From: Zygaena filipendulae
Lineage: Eukaryota; Arthropoda; Insecta; Lepidoptera; Zygaenidae
NCBI GenBank assembly: GCA_907165275.2
Contig: CAJRBF020000002.1
Location: 186,001 to 250,000, forward strand
Reading direction: 5' to 3'
DNA length: 64,000 bases
How positions within the stretch are numbered: the first letter of the stretch is position 1; the number at the start of each line of letters is the position of its first letter. The position numbers were made by a program, and so were the translations under genes. Shown here piece by piece: positions 31,672 through 42,711 of this stretch. The notes beneath the pieces are model-generated. The model had not been told where the DNA came from. It did not search any database and was given only the letters and a program-made list of their open reading frames with translations.

Positions 31672-34600
31672 TTAATTTATTTTCTTGGCACGACTTACAT
31701 TTTTTTTTATAAATTCAGCGATGTCTTGTTTCATGGTTTTCCAGTAGTAATTAGACTTAATTTTCTTATAAGTTTTATGAAATCCTGTATGACCTGAGAT
31801 TGGGTTTGTGTGACACTCATCTAATATTTTTACGATATCTTCCTCTTTTGGAGTGACAACCGTATTGTGATAAACTTTAATTAATATTTTAGTATCCTTA
31901 AATAAAAATCTCAGTATAGTTCTAATTTTATGCCATTTTAAGTTGAGCAATGGTTTTAAGTTTTCCAAACAAAATTCTGTGATATTTTCTTTTATTAATC
32001 GGTCTCTTAAATTCTTTAAAACATTAAAAATATCTTCATAAGAAACTTTTTCCCAATTATTAACCCTAGTAAACGCGAAAAATGTTAATTTATTATTACT
32101 TCCTCTAGATGCTAATATATCATATAACTTGGCGTTCCGTGCTTTTAATTCTGATATACTATTTTCATATAGTTTTAATTGTTCCTCGTTAATGGGATCT
32201 AAATCGCATGATGTAAAAATTACTTTGTTACAGTTAGATGGGGGAATACCTCTATGTTCTTCTAAGTTTTTAGTTAGAATCGGGCGTCTTTTAATTTCTT
32301 CTAAGAAGGATGAGTAACTTTCGTGTTTTCTTGTTAAAATATTTATTTTCACCATATCATTCTCCGGCATAATACGACTCAATGCATCTGCGTTATTATT
32401 TAATTTTCCTTTTTTATATATTATCTTATAATCGTATTCTTCTAATAACAGTCTCCATCTGACCAATCTCGATCCTGGGTCTTTAACGTTAAATAGCCAT
32501 TCCAGTGGCTTATGGTCTGTGACAATCGTAAACTGTCGACCATATAAATAGGGTCTGAAATGTTTAACTGACCAAACTATTGCTAGCAATTCTTTTTCTG
32601 TTGTTGAGTAATTAACTTCCGCTTTGTTTAGTGTTCTACTCGCGTAGGCTATAGGGAGATCGGAATCTGTACAGTTCTGTGATAAAACACTACCTACAGC
32701 GTAATTACTTGCATCAGTTGTTAGTATAAAAGGTTTGCTGAAATCCGGATATTGTAGAATGGGCTTTTGACATAATTTTAATTTTAATGTTTCAAATGAA
32801 TCTTGTTGTAAACTAGTCCAAATAAAAGGTATGTCTTTCTTAAGAAGCTTTGTTAAGGGTTGTGTTAATTTGCTAAAGTTTCCGATAAATCTTCTATAGT
32901 AACCTGCCAAACCTAAGAAACTTTTAATATCTTTTTCATTTTTAGGTATAGGGAAATTCTTTACTGCTTCTATCTTTTTTGGGTCTGGTTCAACTCCATT
33001 TTGAGTGATTAAGTGTCCTAAATACATAACTTCTCTTTTTAAAAACTCGCACTTATCTGGTTGTAACTTTAATTTATTTTTCGATAGTCTTTCAAATATT
33101 TCTTTTAATTTATTATTGTGATCTTCTAATGAATTACCATAAACAACTATGTCATCTAAATAAACAAAACACTTTAAACCTTGTAAACCTACTAAAACAT
33201 TATTCATTAACCTTTGAAAGGTACTTGGAGCATTCTTAAGACCGAATGGCATTCGCGTAAATTCGTAGTGACCTAACGGTACACTAAACGCTGTTTTAGC
33301 TTGATCTCTCGGGTGCATTTTAATTTGATGAAATCCAGATGCTAGATCTAATGTAGTAAAATATTTACTATGTCCTAACTGATCTAAAATATCATTTATT
33401 TGGGGCAAGGGATAAACATCTCCTATACTGTTGTCATTTAATTTTCTAAAATCTATCACGAGTCTCCATTTCTTTTTACCAGACGCATCTTCTTTTTTGG
33501 GGACAATCCATACTGGTGAGTTCCAGGGACTATTGGAAGGTTTAATAATGTTATCTTTTAATAATTTATTTACTTGGTCATGAACTTCTTCTTTTAGAGC
33601 TTCTGGGTATCTATACGATTTAGTGTTAATTGGACGTTCATTTTCAAGGGGTATCTCGTGCATGACAATATCTGTGGCGGTTAGACTATCGCCTTCTAAA
33701 TGGAAAATATGATTATATTCTTTACATAATTTTACTAATGATTCTTTTTCTTCTTTGTTTAAATGGTCAATTCTCAATGTTTGTTCTATTTTGTCTAAAC
33801 GACTACTATCGTAATTACAATTATTATTTTGTTTATCAACTTTCATTATTCTACTGTCGCTTTGGTCTTTGTTAGTTATAGACTCTAAATGGACCTTAAT
33901 TTTGTTTATTTTTATCATCTCATCAGTGGTGTTTAAACAAGCTGTTAACGCATAACTATTATTTACCTTGACAATGCTGGGACATAGATAACAACCTTTT
34001 GTTATCTCTATTTTCTCGGGAATTATTCCTTCATTTAAATCTTTATTTATTATATTAACTGATATTATTTTTTCACATCTTGGCTCAATATAAATAAACT
34101 CATTTTCAATATTATTATTCTCACACATATTTTTCATTATATTATTTTCATTTATTTTTTCAATTTCAGTATTCTCACTATTATTTCCATTTCTCATACT
34201 TCTGGGGTTATTTATTATGCTTTCAGTTTTCATATTATCGAATAAAATATCATCACAATATATCGCCTCATTATTATTACATTCTAAACTCGCAATTATA
34301 TCATTATTCTTTTTTTCGTCTCTGTATATCATTTTTATAAGGGTACCTAATAATTCAATTTCTCCCTTTTGGAGATTAATAATAGCGTTCATCGTTTGGA
34401 GAAAGTCGCTACCAATTACTCCGTCGCTTTCGATAGGAAAGTTATCAGGTACTATCGAGACAGTATGAATAACCGTATTTGTTCCTATTTGAAATGAAAC
34501 GCAAGTATAGCCCGTTGTCTCCGTTGGCGACGCATCTTTATCTATTCCTCGTAATTTGAAAATCTTATCTTTATACACTAATGAGTTTTCGTTTAACGCG

Positions 34601-34716
34601 CTTTCTTTAATTAATGTTATTTCTGCTCCTGTATCTATTAAAAATGTGCTTATGTTATCGTTAAATTGTTTGGACATTAATTCAACATAAAGAGATATTT
34701 TTGTGTTTACTATCAT
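31672..34716 (-). CDS. Gypsy 1 pol: protease, RT, RNase H, start of integrase
   Basis: 1,014 residues before the frameshift. Protease 'FLIDTGAEITLI' (~residues 24-35); RT with 'VYPLPQINDILDQL' and catalytic 'VYLDDIVVYG'; RNase H 'TTDASNYAVGSVLS' and 'TDHKPLEWL'; integrase zinc-binding His pair, with the Cys pair lost to the frameshift. It lies in the -1 frame relative to gag and overlaps its end, consistent with ribosomal -1 frameshifting as in other gypsy elements. It supplies maturation, reverse transcription and integration. Open throughout apart from its premature end. Confidence 0.92.
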   Translation of the reverse strand: MIVNTKISLYVELMSKQFNDNISTFLIDTGAEITLIKESALNENSLVYKDKIFKLRGIDKDASPTETTGYTCVSFQIGTNTVIHTVSIVPDNFPIESDGVIGSDFLQTMNAIINLQKGEIELLGTLIKMIYRDEKKNNDIIASLECNNNEAIYCDDILFDNMKTESIINNPRSMRNGNNSENTEIEKINENNIMKNMCENNNIENEFIYIEPRCEKIISVNIINKDLNEGIIPEKIEITKGCYLCPSIVKVNNSYALTACLNTTDEMIKINKIKVHLESITNKDQSDSRIMKVDKQNNNCNYDSSRLDKIEQTLRIDHLNKEEKESLVKLCKEYNHIFHLEGDSLTATDIVMHEIPLENERPINTKSYRYPEALKEEVHDQVNKLLKDNIIKPSNSPWNSPVWIVPKKEDASGKKKWRLVIDFRKLNDNSIGDVYPLPQINDILDQLGHSKYFTTLDLASGFHQIKMHPRDQAKTAFSVPLGHYEFTRMPFGLKNAPSTFQRLMNNVLVGLQGLKCFVYLDDIVVYGNSLEDHNNKLKEIFERLSKNKLKLQPDKCEFLKREVMYLGHLITQNGVEPDPKKIEAVKNFPIPKNEKDIKSFLGLAGYYRRFIGNFSKLTQPLTKLLKKDIPFIWTSLQQDSFETLKLKLCQKPILQYPDFSKPFILTTDASNYAVGSVLSQNCTDSDLPIAYASRTLNKAEVNYSTTEKELLAIVWSVKHFRPYLYGRQFTIVTDHKPLEWLFNVKDPGSRLVRWRLLLEEYDYKIIYKKGKLNNNADALSRIMPENDMVKINILTRKHESYSSFLEEIKRRPILTKNLEEHRGIPPSNCNKVIFTSCDLDPINEEQLKLYENSISELKARNAKLYDILASRGSNNKLTFFAFTRVNNWEKVSYEDIFNVLKNLRDRLIKENITEFCLENLKPLLNLKWHKIRTILRFLFKDTKILIKVYHNTVVTPKEEDIVKILDECHTNPISGHTGFHKTYKKIKSNYYWKTMKQDIAEFIKKNVSRAKKIN

Positions 34717-34751
34717 AATTCGGCCTCCATCACAAAAGTCCTTGGGGCGGC

Positions 34752-35732
34752 CTACTTCCTTGGACTGTTGGGGTTTAAATTACCGCTCATATTTTCTCTA
34801 TTATTATGTGAGTTTGCATAATTATTTGGATTATTCTGCGAAGGTGAATTCGTATTATTATTATACATTCTATTATGAGTAAATCTATTATTGCTGTTAG
34901 GGAATCGACTTCTATAATTATTATTGTTAGGTCTATAATTGCTTGCTGATGGACCATTATAATGATTAAATTGATTACTACGGCAATCTCGGCTATAATG
35001 TCCTTTTTTGTTACATTTAAAACATGTAATAACGTTATTATTAGGTTGAATAACTCGAATATTTGGGTTAAATCTGCACTGAAAGGCTAAATGTCCTATT
35101 TTATTACAATTAGTACATCTTTTAACGTGGGGAAAATGTCTTTGATTCATTTCCGCTCTAGACATTATTTCTTGTTCTTCAGAAATGGCGATTGATATAG
35201 CTTCCTCGAATGTGTTCGGTTTTTGGGACTTTAATAAAATGTGTAATTGTGGTATAAGACCACTAATAAAAATATTTAATGATTGGCTTTTTAAGAGATC
35301 TATATTGGCTTCGCGAGCCTCTTTACTGAGTTTGGGGTCTAACGATTTAATTAATTTAATATAGCAATTTTCGACTCTGTTTGAATAGTTTAAGACGGAC
35401 TCGTTATGTCCTTGTCTACACGAATTTAGTTCCATCTGCCATTGTGCAAATGTTCTTTTTTCTGAATAATTTTCTAAAAGGTGAATTTTTAATTCCTCCC
35501 AATTATTAAACGACCTATTTAACAAAGTTGACCTAATGTTTCCTTCTATTTTAGATAATACTACAGATACGAAAGCTGAACTAAAAATTGGATTTATTAA
35601 TGCGCTTGCGTTGTTACAATTATCGATGAAAACATGAAGATTGGATTTATTTCCGTCATATTTATTTAGCATACGCTCGGCGAGATTAATATCAATGAAT
35701 GCATTTGGGGGTTTCGTTTCGTCTAAAGGCAT
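34752..35732 (-). CDS. Gypsy 1 gag
   Basis: 326 residues, ATG at 35,732. Capsid-like helical region with 'KRTFAQWQMELNSCRQG' and 'YSNRVENCY', then two CCHC zinc knuckles near residues 205-250 ('CTNCNKIGHLAFQC' and 'CFKCNKKGHYSRDC'), then an Asn-rich tail. The knuckles bind the element RNA during packaging. Intact frame. Confidence 0.92.
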   Translation of the reverse strand: MPLDETKPPNAFIDINLAERMLNKYDGNKSNLHVFIDNCNNASALINPIFSSAFVSVVLSKIEGNIRSTLLNRSFNNWEELKIHLLENYSEKRTFAQWQMELNSCRQGHNESVLNYSNRVENCYIKLIKSLDPKLSKEAREANIDLLKSQSLNIFISGLIPQLHILLKSQKPNTFEEAISIAISEEQEIMSRAEMNQRHFPHVKRCTNCNKIGHLAFQCRFNPNIRVIQPNNNVITCFKCNKKGHYSRDCRSNQFNHYNGPSASNYRPNNNNYRSRFPNSNNRFTHNRMYNNNTNSPSQNNPNNYANSHNNRENMSGNLNPNSPRK

Positions 35733-36178
35733 CTTAATATAATATATTTTGTCTTTTTCTAAATTATTATACCTATACGTAGAGTAAAAAAATAATCACT
35801 TATTCACTTTATGAAGTATTCACTTACGTGGACTTTCTTTGGGGTATTCTTATAACACACAGTTGGCTGCTGGGGAGAAGGGGACGTTTTTCTGGTTGAG
35901 TTCCTTGAAGACCTGCCGGTGGTGCCTCGAAAGACACGATGATCTGCTGCTACTCTGATGTCTGCTGCTGTCTTTTTGCCTCTGCTTGGCTGCACTCTTC
36001 AGCACTTCTTTGTTAATACGTTGATCAGTTGTTTTGATATGTCTCGAGAGACGACTTACGAATAAGTTTTTTATCGAAATTTCTGAATTCTCGTACTAAG
36101 GCTATCACGCTGACGCGCTCGTTTGCCTTTTGTCTTGTGGATGATTTCAATCCACCAATCCCACTTCTGACACCAATT
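35733..36178 (-). other. Gypsy 1 leader with primer-binding site
   Basis: The primer-binding site is at 36,159-36,175: on minus TGGTGTCAGAAGTGGGA, three bases from the LTR. This complements a tRNA 3' end of the form ...TCCCACTTCTGACACCA (probably Leu, not verified). The rest is leader; short frames there are not supported. Confidence 0.75.
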
Positions 36179-36851
36179 TGTTGTGTGCCGACGTGCCGGT
36201 AGTCAGAGAGGAGTGAAGACACAATTGATACAACAGACACAGGATTTTATATAGAGTTTATATTATGAACCAGATACTAGGTTATAATAACTACAATATA
36301 AAATATAGAATAACTTACGCGAGGTCAACTTTATACGCGGGGGGGTGTCACTATGACTCGTGTTGCGTGGTTGAAGGTGGGTAACTAACTGACTACTCCA
36401 AACTTCCCTCGCACTAAGCACGACTCTCAAAATAATGAACTACACATTTACAAAAAGGTCTTATAACAAAGGTACTGGAACGTTACATAAAAACAATAGA
36501 AACAAAACATCTTTCACTCCAAGGAGCGGTACAGCAAAGGGTGCTGCGTGCAGATGTTACTAACGATAGGTAATTAACTAGCTATTGCTGTTTGTGCTAC
36601 ACAATGAACCTTAATAAACCCTTGTCTCATCTAGGTCCTAAAACTGATAAAACCTTTTCTAAAAAAATACAAGATTCATACTGTAAAACCAATAACACAA
36701 AGTGAATGAAAACAATGAGAAGAAACTTAGATAATAGCTTAATGTTACCGAACGTGGGAACAATGACGCTTTACAGAATTGAAAAAGAAATATTTAAAGA
36801 AATGTTTACTAATAAAATTTAACATGGCAACAGACCCCACAGTACATTACA
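36179..36851 (-). repeat. Gypsy 1 5' LTR
   Basis: 673 bp, read as identical to 28,767-29,439, flanked on the right by CTTT. Confidence 0.92.
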
Positions 36852-36855
36852 CTTT

Positions 36856-37695
36856 TCATTAATGTCAATGTCGGAACTATTTATAAAATGCCAATTGTAA
36901 TTTGTAATGTCAATATAAAATAAACCAATAGAATTGTCCGTATATATCCGTCTTTCGATGTGCAAGTTTCTTGCCAATGTCAGTTTGTTATTGAGTATTT
37001 TCAACTCGTAAAGCTGGGCATTGTGGTCGCTTATTGCAGTGTCTAACGGGATCACAGTGACGTCATTATCTCCACGAGCTACCACCCCGCAGTCCAACGA
37101 CGTAATGCAGTCGTCAGTCACTCGCGTAGGGAAACGTACAATGTTTTTTGCGTCATAGCAATTTAATAAGTCGTCCAATTTATGTCTATGAGAATTGTCA
37201 GTTAGGTAATCCACATTTAGATCGCCGACTATAACAAACCTTTTGTTTTCGTCCATGATTTTATTTAACAATCTTTCAAATATTTTTAAAAAAATCTCAA
37301 AATCTCCTAATCCAGTTCTATACAAGCATATGACTAACAATTTTAATTTTAATATTTCAATGACACATAATTCGCAGTGATATTCTACGGTGAGCACTTG
37401 TAGGTCATGCCGTTGTTTGTATGACACATCATTACGCGCATACAGTGCCACCCCTCCATGTTGGATGAGCGGACGACAGTAACTACTTGCTAGTTCATAA
37501 CCTATAATACCGGCACGTGTTATTTCATTGCTCCGGCACCATGTCTCACTACACGCAATTACGTCGGGATCATATTTATTAACTACTATGTTTAGTAATC
37601 CGGTTTTGTTTGTTATCGATCTTACATTTTGGTGAATAATAGTGAATTTACATGTTACTAAGTTTGTTGAGTGTTTTAGTGTATCCGGTTTTCGT
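36856..37695 (-). pseudogene. LINE 1 ORF2, APE-type endonuclease domain
   Basis: Minus-strand frame with 'IIHQNVRSITNK', 'ACSETWCRS', 'CLYRTGLGDF', 'VGDLNVDYL' and 'AISDHNAQL', the ordered motifs of LINE endonucleases (Asn, Glu, Tyr, Asp-x-Asn, Asp-His). It overlaps the end of ORF1. It nicks target DNA to prime reverse transcription. Interrupted by gypsy 1 right after the domain. Confidence 0.85.
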
Positions 37696-37699
37696 GAAT

Positions 37700-38515
37700 T
37701 TACTTGTTTTTCGGGCTTTTGCCCGGATTTTGTGAGTTTTTTGGAACGATAAAATTAAATTTTCTAATAGATACACCCTGTGGCCAGTGTTTGAGATCAC
37801 GAACGTACTTGACGGCGGAAGTGGGAACCTCAAGCTTGAAGGACGCATATTCTCCTCGAGTCGGCAACTGCTCACACTTTGCATCCTTAAGCTTGAGATG
37901 TGTCATCAGGTGATCTGTTATATCATTTGGAGTAGTATCCATACTAAAATTAAATAAATGAAGACACGCCGTACGAGGAGGTGCCGCACGCAAAGCGCGC
38001 ACCCCATCTTTTCGGTTTTCTGCCATCGCAGTTTCTCCACTGGATGTCTTTACGGAGCGGACGTTATCTGTTGACTGGGTCGTGATTTTCTTCATGTTCT
38101 CTGCAGTTTTTATGCGACGTAACTTTCCACGGTGCTGGCTGTTTTTTAGTGTTTGAGGTGATGGTGATGGTTCCGTCGAACCTTGCTCCAGATTTACCAT
38201 AATATGATCACTTACCAATGACTCGTCGCTGCTGCTTTGTGGGATAATGCCATAAGGTCCCGAGTCATTAAGTGCTGTGTTGCGCACGTGAAGCTTAGCA
38301 GGGACTATACTTTCGTTTATATTAATCATGTCTATTTGGTGAGTTAACTAATGCATTTTTTGTCATATGTTTATTTTTAGATGTCCTTTGATTTTCGCTA
38401 ATGATGTGTAATATCTCATTTATCTCAGTCAGTTTATCATTCTGTTTTTTAATACATTCCTGTTGATTACTTATAATGACATGACAATCGTCTAATTTAT
38501 GTTGTGTTACTTATT
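37700..38515 (-). pseudogene. LINE 1 ORF1, 5'-truncated and frameshifted
   Basis: The downstream 209-residue frame (from 38,329) ends with an RRM-like half ('CLHLFNFSMDTTPNDI', 'RGEYASFKLEVP') typical of LINE ORF1 proteins. Upstream, 38,330-38,515 encodes a coiled-coil stretch ('QNDKLTEINEILHIIS') in another frame, so one frameshift lies near 38,327. The N-terminus is missing, consistent with 5' truncation. ORF1p would bind LINE RNA. Confidence 0.75.
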
Positions 38516-39125
38516 TACCGTCAATAAATAAGTAAGATGAAGAAAATAACGTAGAGGAAGACAAAGTATGTTGGCAATCCAAGTCGATGGCGCTAGTGGA
38601 CGCGACACGATAAACCGTGTATCGTGCGCTTTATCTATGTGGCGTTCGCCTTATCCGCTGTCACAGACGTCAAGAGCGGTGACACTACGGGCGGTTGAAA
38701 TATCATCGGAGTCGAGAAGATATATCATTATACTTATTATCCACTCGTTGGCAACATTTGGTCTATTCGAGCCGAATTACATCATCCTGCGCGCCGCTCC
38801 TGAAGTCATCAGTTCAGGGTTACGAGCACTTGTGGGTACTACCAGCATACATAAAAGGAGTGGATGTCTTCGAGGAAAACGGCATCGCGACAGCAAGCTC
38901 ATCATCGTCGTCAAATTGGCTGTCTTCGGTCATACTTCGTGGTGCATCAACGCAAAGTCTTCGCGCTAGCGGCTTTGCAGACATCAACGGAAACCGCAGT
39001 CAAACTTCATCGCATCATCGCATAATTCATCATCTTGCAGTCGTCTTGGAGCCGGGCAACATCACATCTACCTACATATCACGTCAACAATAAGAAGGAA
39101 AAAGCGATTCCAAGGACACAACCAA
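38516..39125. other. Unassigned segment, possible solo LTR
   Basis: GC-richer. 38,569-39,089 begins TGTTGGC and ends GTCAACA with a TATA-like 'cataaaagg' near 38,850, which would suit a solo LTR. But the flanks (agta/ataa) give no convincing TSD and there is no second copy. Frames of ~130 codons there look accidental. Confidence 0.3.
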
Positions 39126-39265
39126 GTGAGATCGTTCCATATTTATTTATTTATTTATTTATTTAAACTTTATGCACATCATGGTACAAAAGGCGGACTT
39201 AATGCCACAGTGGCATTTATTTATTTATTTATTTATTATTTATTTATTATTTATTTCCATCTTTC
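39126..39265 (-). mobile_element. LINE 3'-end fragment with (TTTA)n
   Basis: 'aaactttatgcacatcatgg' and 'ggcggacttaatgccacag' between (ttta)n runs. This is the reverse complement of the tail type seen at 23,870-23,940. It is only a 3' end, so a severely 5'-truncated copy. Confidence 0.65.
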
Positions 39266-40017
39266 ATATCATAATCATCATTCATCTTTCCTTCAGCTTC
39301 ATTTGTATTGGCATCGCTGGACCGAGCGCATCGCTTTCGCAACCAACGGTTCATGCTTATCGCTTGCGCATAAAAACATAGCTACTTAGGTGTACAAACT
39401 TAAATTTCTCTTAACAATAGGTATTAAATACAATCACAATATGACTTCAAAAAGTCATTAATAATTTCACCACATATTACACATCTTCGTTCGTTGATCC
39501 TTTAGTTAGCATCACAAAATCATTATTAATTTGTCAGCAGTTCCTTTATTTGCAAGTTTGCAAGTTCCTTTATTTCCCCTTCCCTCTTGGATCTCTGTTG
39601 AGTGCAGACGTGTTTAATGTAACTTCGAGTATTAATTAAATTACAAAATTCAAAATTTATAATTTAATATTAAATAGTATTATCGGGAGTACATAACAGT
39701 GAAGATCTATATTAACACTCAGCACTTGCATTGCGTTGCGCACACATGGAAACATCACTACAGACAAGACTGCACCAGTAAGTCATATTACATACTAGAA
39801 GTTCTGCACAATACAAGGGGTCAACTAAGGCTGGACGGAACGCTGCTCTGCATATATTGTGACCATTAATAAGAAACCCTATAAGTTACATCGGGCCGAT
39901 AGTCTCTTTGAGTAACTGATTGCCTGGTACATACTTTCTCATAGCAGTAGTTAATAATGCGCCGCTCCCCGCCGCCCTCCACCTCAGCTAAGGCCCTTGC
40001 CTGTTTGATGCCAAGTA
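39266..40017 (+). other. Spacer and probable 5' UTR of LINE 2
   Basis: No gene seen. The GC-rich last ~150 bp before the ATG at 40,018 probably belongs to the LINE's 5' UTR; its 5' end is not defined. Confidence 0.35.
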
Positions 40018-40770
40018 ATGACTCCAGACACCGCCTCCGAACGCAGTGGGACAAGCAATGTTGCGATGCGTCCAAAACGTAAACGTGAGAATATTGACTA
40101 CAATGAGCTGAATGATTTTAAGGCAGAATTGAAGGCGTCTTTCGCTTCCTTAACAAAAACCGTTGAACAAACGTTTAGTGAAGTAAAACTTCAGTATGAG
40201 GAGATGAAAACTAGTCTACAATTTATGTCTGATAAATATGACAACTTAATTGAAAAAATAGACGTTCTCGAACAAGAAAAGATAAAAGACAAAAAATATA
40301 TCTCGCAATTGGAGGATAAAGTGGACCTTTTAGAACGAAAAATGAAGGCGACTGGGCTTGAAATACGAAATGTTCCTAAATTAAACCCAAATGGAGATAA
40401 ATACGAATCCAAACAGGATTTGTGTGATATTGTAAAAAAATTATCGAGATCAGTTAATGTTGACCTCCTTGACTCTGATATTAGAGATGTCTATCGCGTG
40501 TCCTCTAAAAAAGAAGCTAGCAAGCCCATAATTATTGAGCTGAACTCTGTACTTAACAAAGAAAAAGTGTTGCAGGCTGTTAAAGTATTTAATAAAACAA
40601 AACCAAAAGATTTAAAGTTAAATACTAGTCACTTGAACCTCCAAGGACCCCATAAGCCAGTCTTCGTTTCAGAAACTCTCACGCTAAAAGCCCAGAGGTT
40701 GTTTTATCTGGCTCGTGAGTTTGCGCGTGAAAATAAATACGCATACTGCTGGACCTCAAAGGGATACGTG

Positions 40771-41219
40771 TGTCGGCGTGAGGGTAGTTTCGTTATCAAT
40801 AAAGTTTCCCGCCGACGTTTAGTAGTCGTCCGTTCCCCCGCTCCACTCCATTGCCCGACTCGTCTTTGTTAGAACTCGATATAAATGCGGGTATGCGATT
40901 AGCCACGTGTCATTGTTACTTTGTGTTCGGTTCAGTGCAGTTATAGTGTCGTATCAGTGTCGTATCAATCTAGTGTGGCTATAGTGATTACGTGTGCTGT
41001 GTCATCTAATACTTTCCAGAGGTTTGCTTAAGTCGGGAGCACGGGCAGTGGAGGTGAGCGTTCATGCATTGTAAAGGGGCCCCATCAAACCTACACCTGG
41101 GTCGCAAGTCCCAGGCACTGCTCCGTGTTCCCTACGGATATCTGGTATGCTGTATAATCTATAACTATGTTGGTGCAATTGCTTATTATAGTTCCATGTT
41201 CCTATCTTTATTTCCTACA
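40771..41219 (+). repeat. TRIM-like element, left LTR
   Basis: Begins TGTCGGCGTGAGGG, ends TTTCCTACA. Confidence 0.88.
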
Positions 41220-42262
41220 TCAGAATTGGGATATTACTTGCGTCCACATTTCTGCCAATAAGGTTTCTAAGTGCGGTTTCTCTCGGTCAAATATTATGTT
41301 TTACATAAATCCTGACAACGTTGCGATAGTCGTCTTTGTAGGAGCATTGTCATCGCCTATTCAAGTGAGGAATGTGATTTTGTGATTTCATTTAAAGGTT
41401 TCGATACCTTTGTCCATATAGTGTTAAGAGAGATAATTTTTAATCTACCCACGTACCCAGCCGTCGTTATTCAGGTTTTAAGGCTGTAAATTCTAGAAAA
41501 TCAGATTGAATCTTTCGTAATCACCGATTACCTACGTCCTGAATGCAATTGATTCTCTCTTCTTCCATGTGTAGTGTTTCTGTAGGGTAGTTGTGAATTT
41601 TACTACCGCTTGACAGAAATTGTTCGGTTGTTAATGTGTGAAATAAGTAATCCGGTTCGTAGCATTTTCAGTTAAGTTTTACAATAGTACGAGTAAGACT
41701 CTGAGGTTGGTCGGTGCTCGGTATTGAGTTAATGAGTTAACGTTCAGTTTGCGACAGTGAGGATAGCGTGTCGGCGAGTTGGTAGATGAAAGTATGTAGT
41801 TCAGTACAAAGGGACAAAACGTAGATCAACAAAAGATAAAGACAAACAAAAAGAGAAAAAGAAAAAAAAAGAAAAAAAAAACCTAAAAGAATGAGAATAA
41901 AAGAATGAGGATAAAACGAAAAGAAACTAAAAAAAAAAAAAAAAAAAAAGTTTTGTTAAAAAATAAAAAATGTGAGTGATTTAGGAAAGGGACAAATGGT
42001 CCATGCAATCTCGAATGAGATTGTACGTAGCTATAGGAACAATCGGTTCGGACTAGCAATGGTGAAAAACCAGTTTGAGATTCTGAGAAATCGTTAATAC
42101 TCAGACCAGAATCAAATTTTTGAATGACTGAATTGTACGATTGCAATTAAGATTGACGTTAAGGAATTCTATGTCAGGATGTACGAGCGTTAACATTACT
42201 AGTTTCTCAGATGTCTTCCTGTTCTTAGAGCGCACGAGGACGTGCGCATGTCAGTATGGCCG

Positions 42263-42711
42263 TGTCGGCGTGAGGGTAGTTTCGTTATCAATAAAGTTTC
42301 CCGCCGACGTTTAGTAGTCGTCCGTTCCCCCGCTCCACTCCATTGCCCGACTCGTCTTTGTTAGAACTCGATATAAATGCGGGTATGCGATTAGCCACGT
42401 GTCATTGTTACTTTGTGTTCGGTTCAGTGCAGTTATAGTGTCGTATCAGTGTCGTATCAATCTAGTGTGGCTATAGTGATTACGTGTGCTGTGTCATCTA
42501 ATACTTTCCAGAGGTTTGCTTAAGTCGGGAGCACGGGCAGTGGAGGTGAGCGTTCATGCATTGTAAAGGGGCCCCATCAAACCTACACCTGGGTCGCAAG
42601 TCCCAGGCACTGCTCCGTGTTCCCTACGGATATCTGGTATGCTGTATAATCTATAACTATGTTGGTGCAATTGCTTATTATAGTTCCATGTTCCTATCTT
42701 TATTTCCTACA
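42263..42711 (+). repeat. TRIM-like element, right LTR
   Basis: Same 449 bp as 40,771-41,219; no mismatch noticed. Confidence 0.88.

Larger units (their letters stand above)
28763..36855 (-). mobile_element. Ty3/gypsy element 1 (errantivirus-like), recent insertion
   Basis: 673-bp LTRs at 28,767-29,439 and 36,179-36,851, read as identical, with TSD CTTT (28,763-28,766; 36,852-36,855). On minus: 5' LTR, primer-binding site, leader, gag, pol (PR-RT-RNase H-integrase), env remnant, polypurine tract, 3' LTR. Identical LTRs mean recent insertion. Nevertheless pol carries a frameshift in an A-run and env is incomplete, so this copy looks defective unless the A-run is a sequencing error. It interrupts LINE 1. 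Confidence 0.93.
17788..38515 (-). mobile_element. Minus-strand LINE (element 1), split by two LTR retrotransposons
   Basis: Pieces in 5'-to-3' order on minus: ORF1 38,515-37,700; endonuclease 37,695-36,856; linker 28,762-28,236; RT 19,344-17,982; tail 17,849-17,788. Removing the two LTR elements with one copy of each TSD restores a continuous frame at both junctions, which confirms they are insertions. The domain order (coiled-coil ORF1, APE-type endonuclease, RT) fits the Jockey/CR1 superfamily. The copy is 5'-truncated in ORF1 near 38,515 and has at least two frameshifts of its own (~38,327 and ~18,777), so it was probably dead before the later insertions. Confidence 0.85.

Noticed and set aside
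38568..39093. Two overlapping ~130-codon plus-strand frames
   Set aside because: No motif, overlapping frames in a GC-richer segment; better explained as LTR or UTR sequence.
41883..42146. 87-codon minus-strand frame in the 1.9-kb LTR element
   Set aside because: Includes poly-Phe from an A-run; no family signal.
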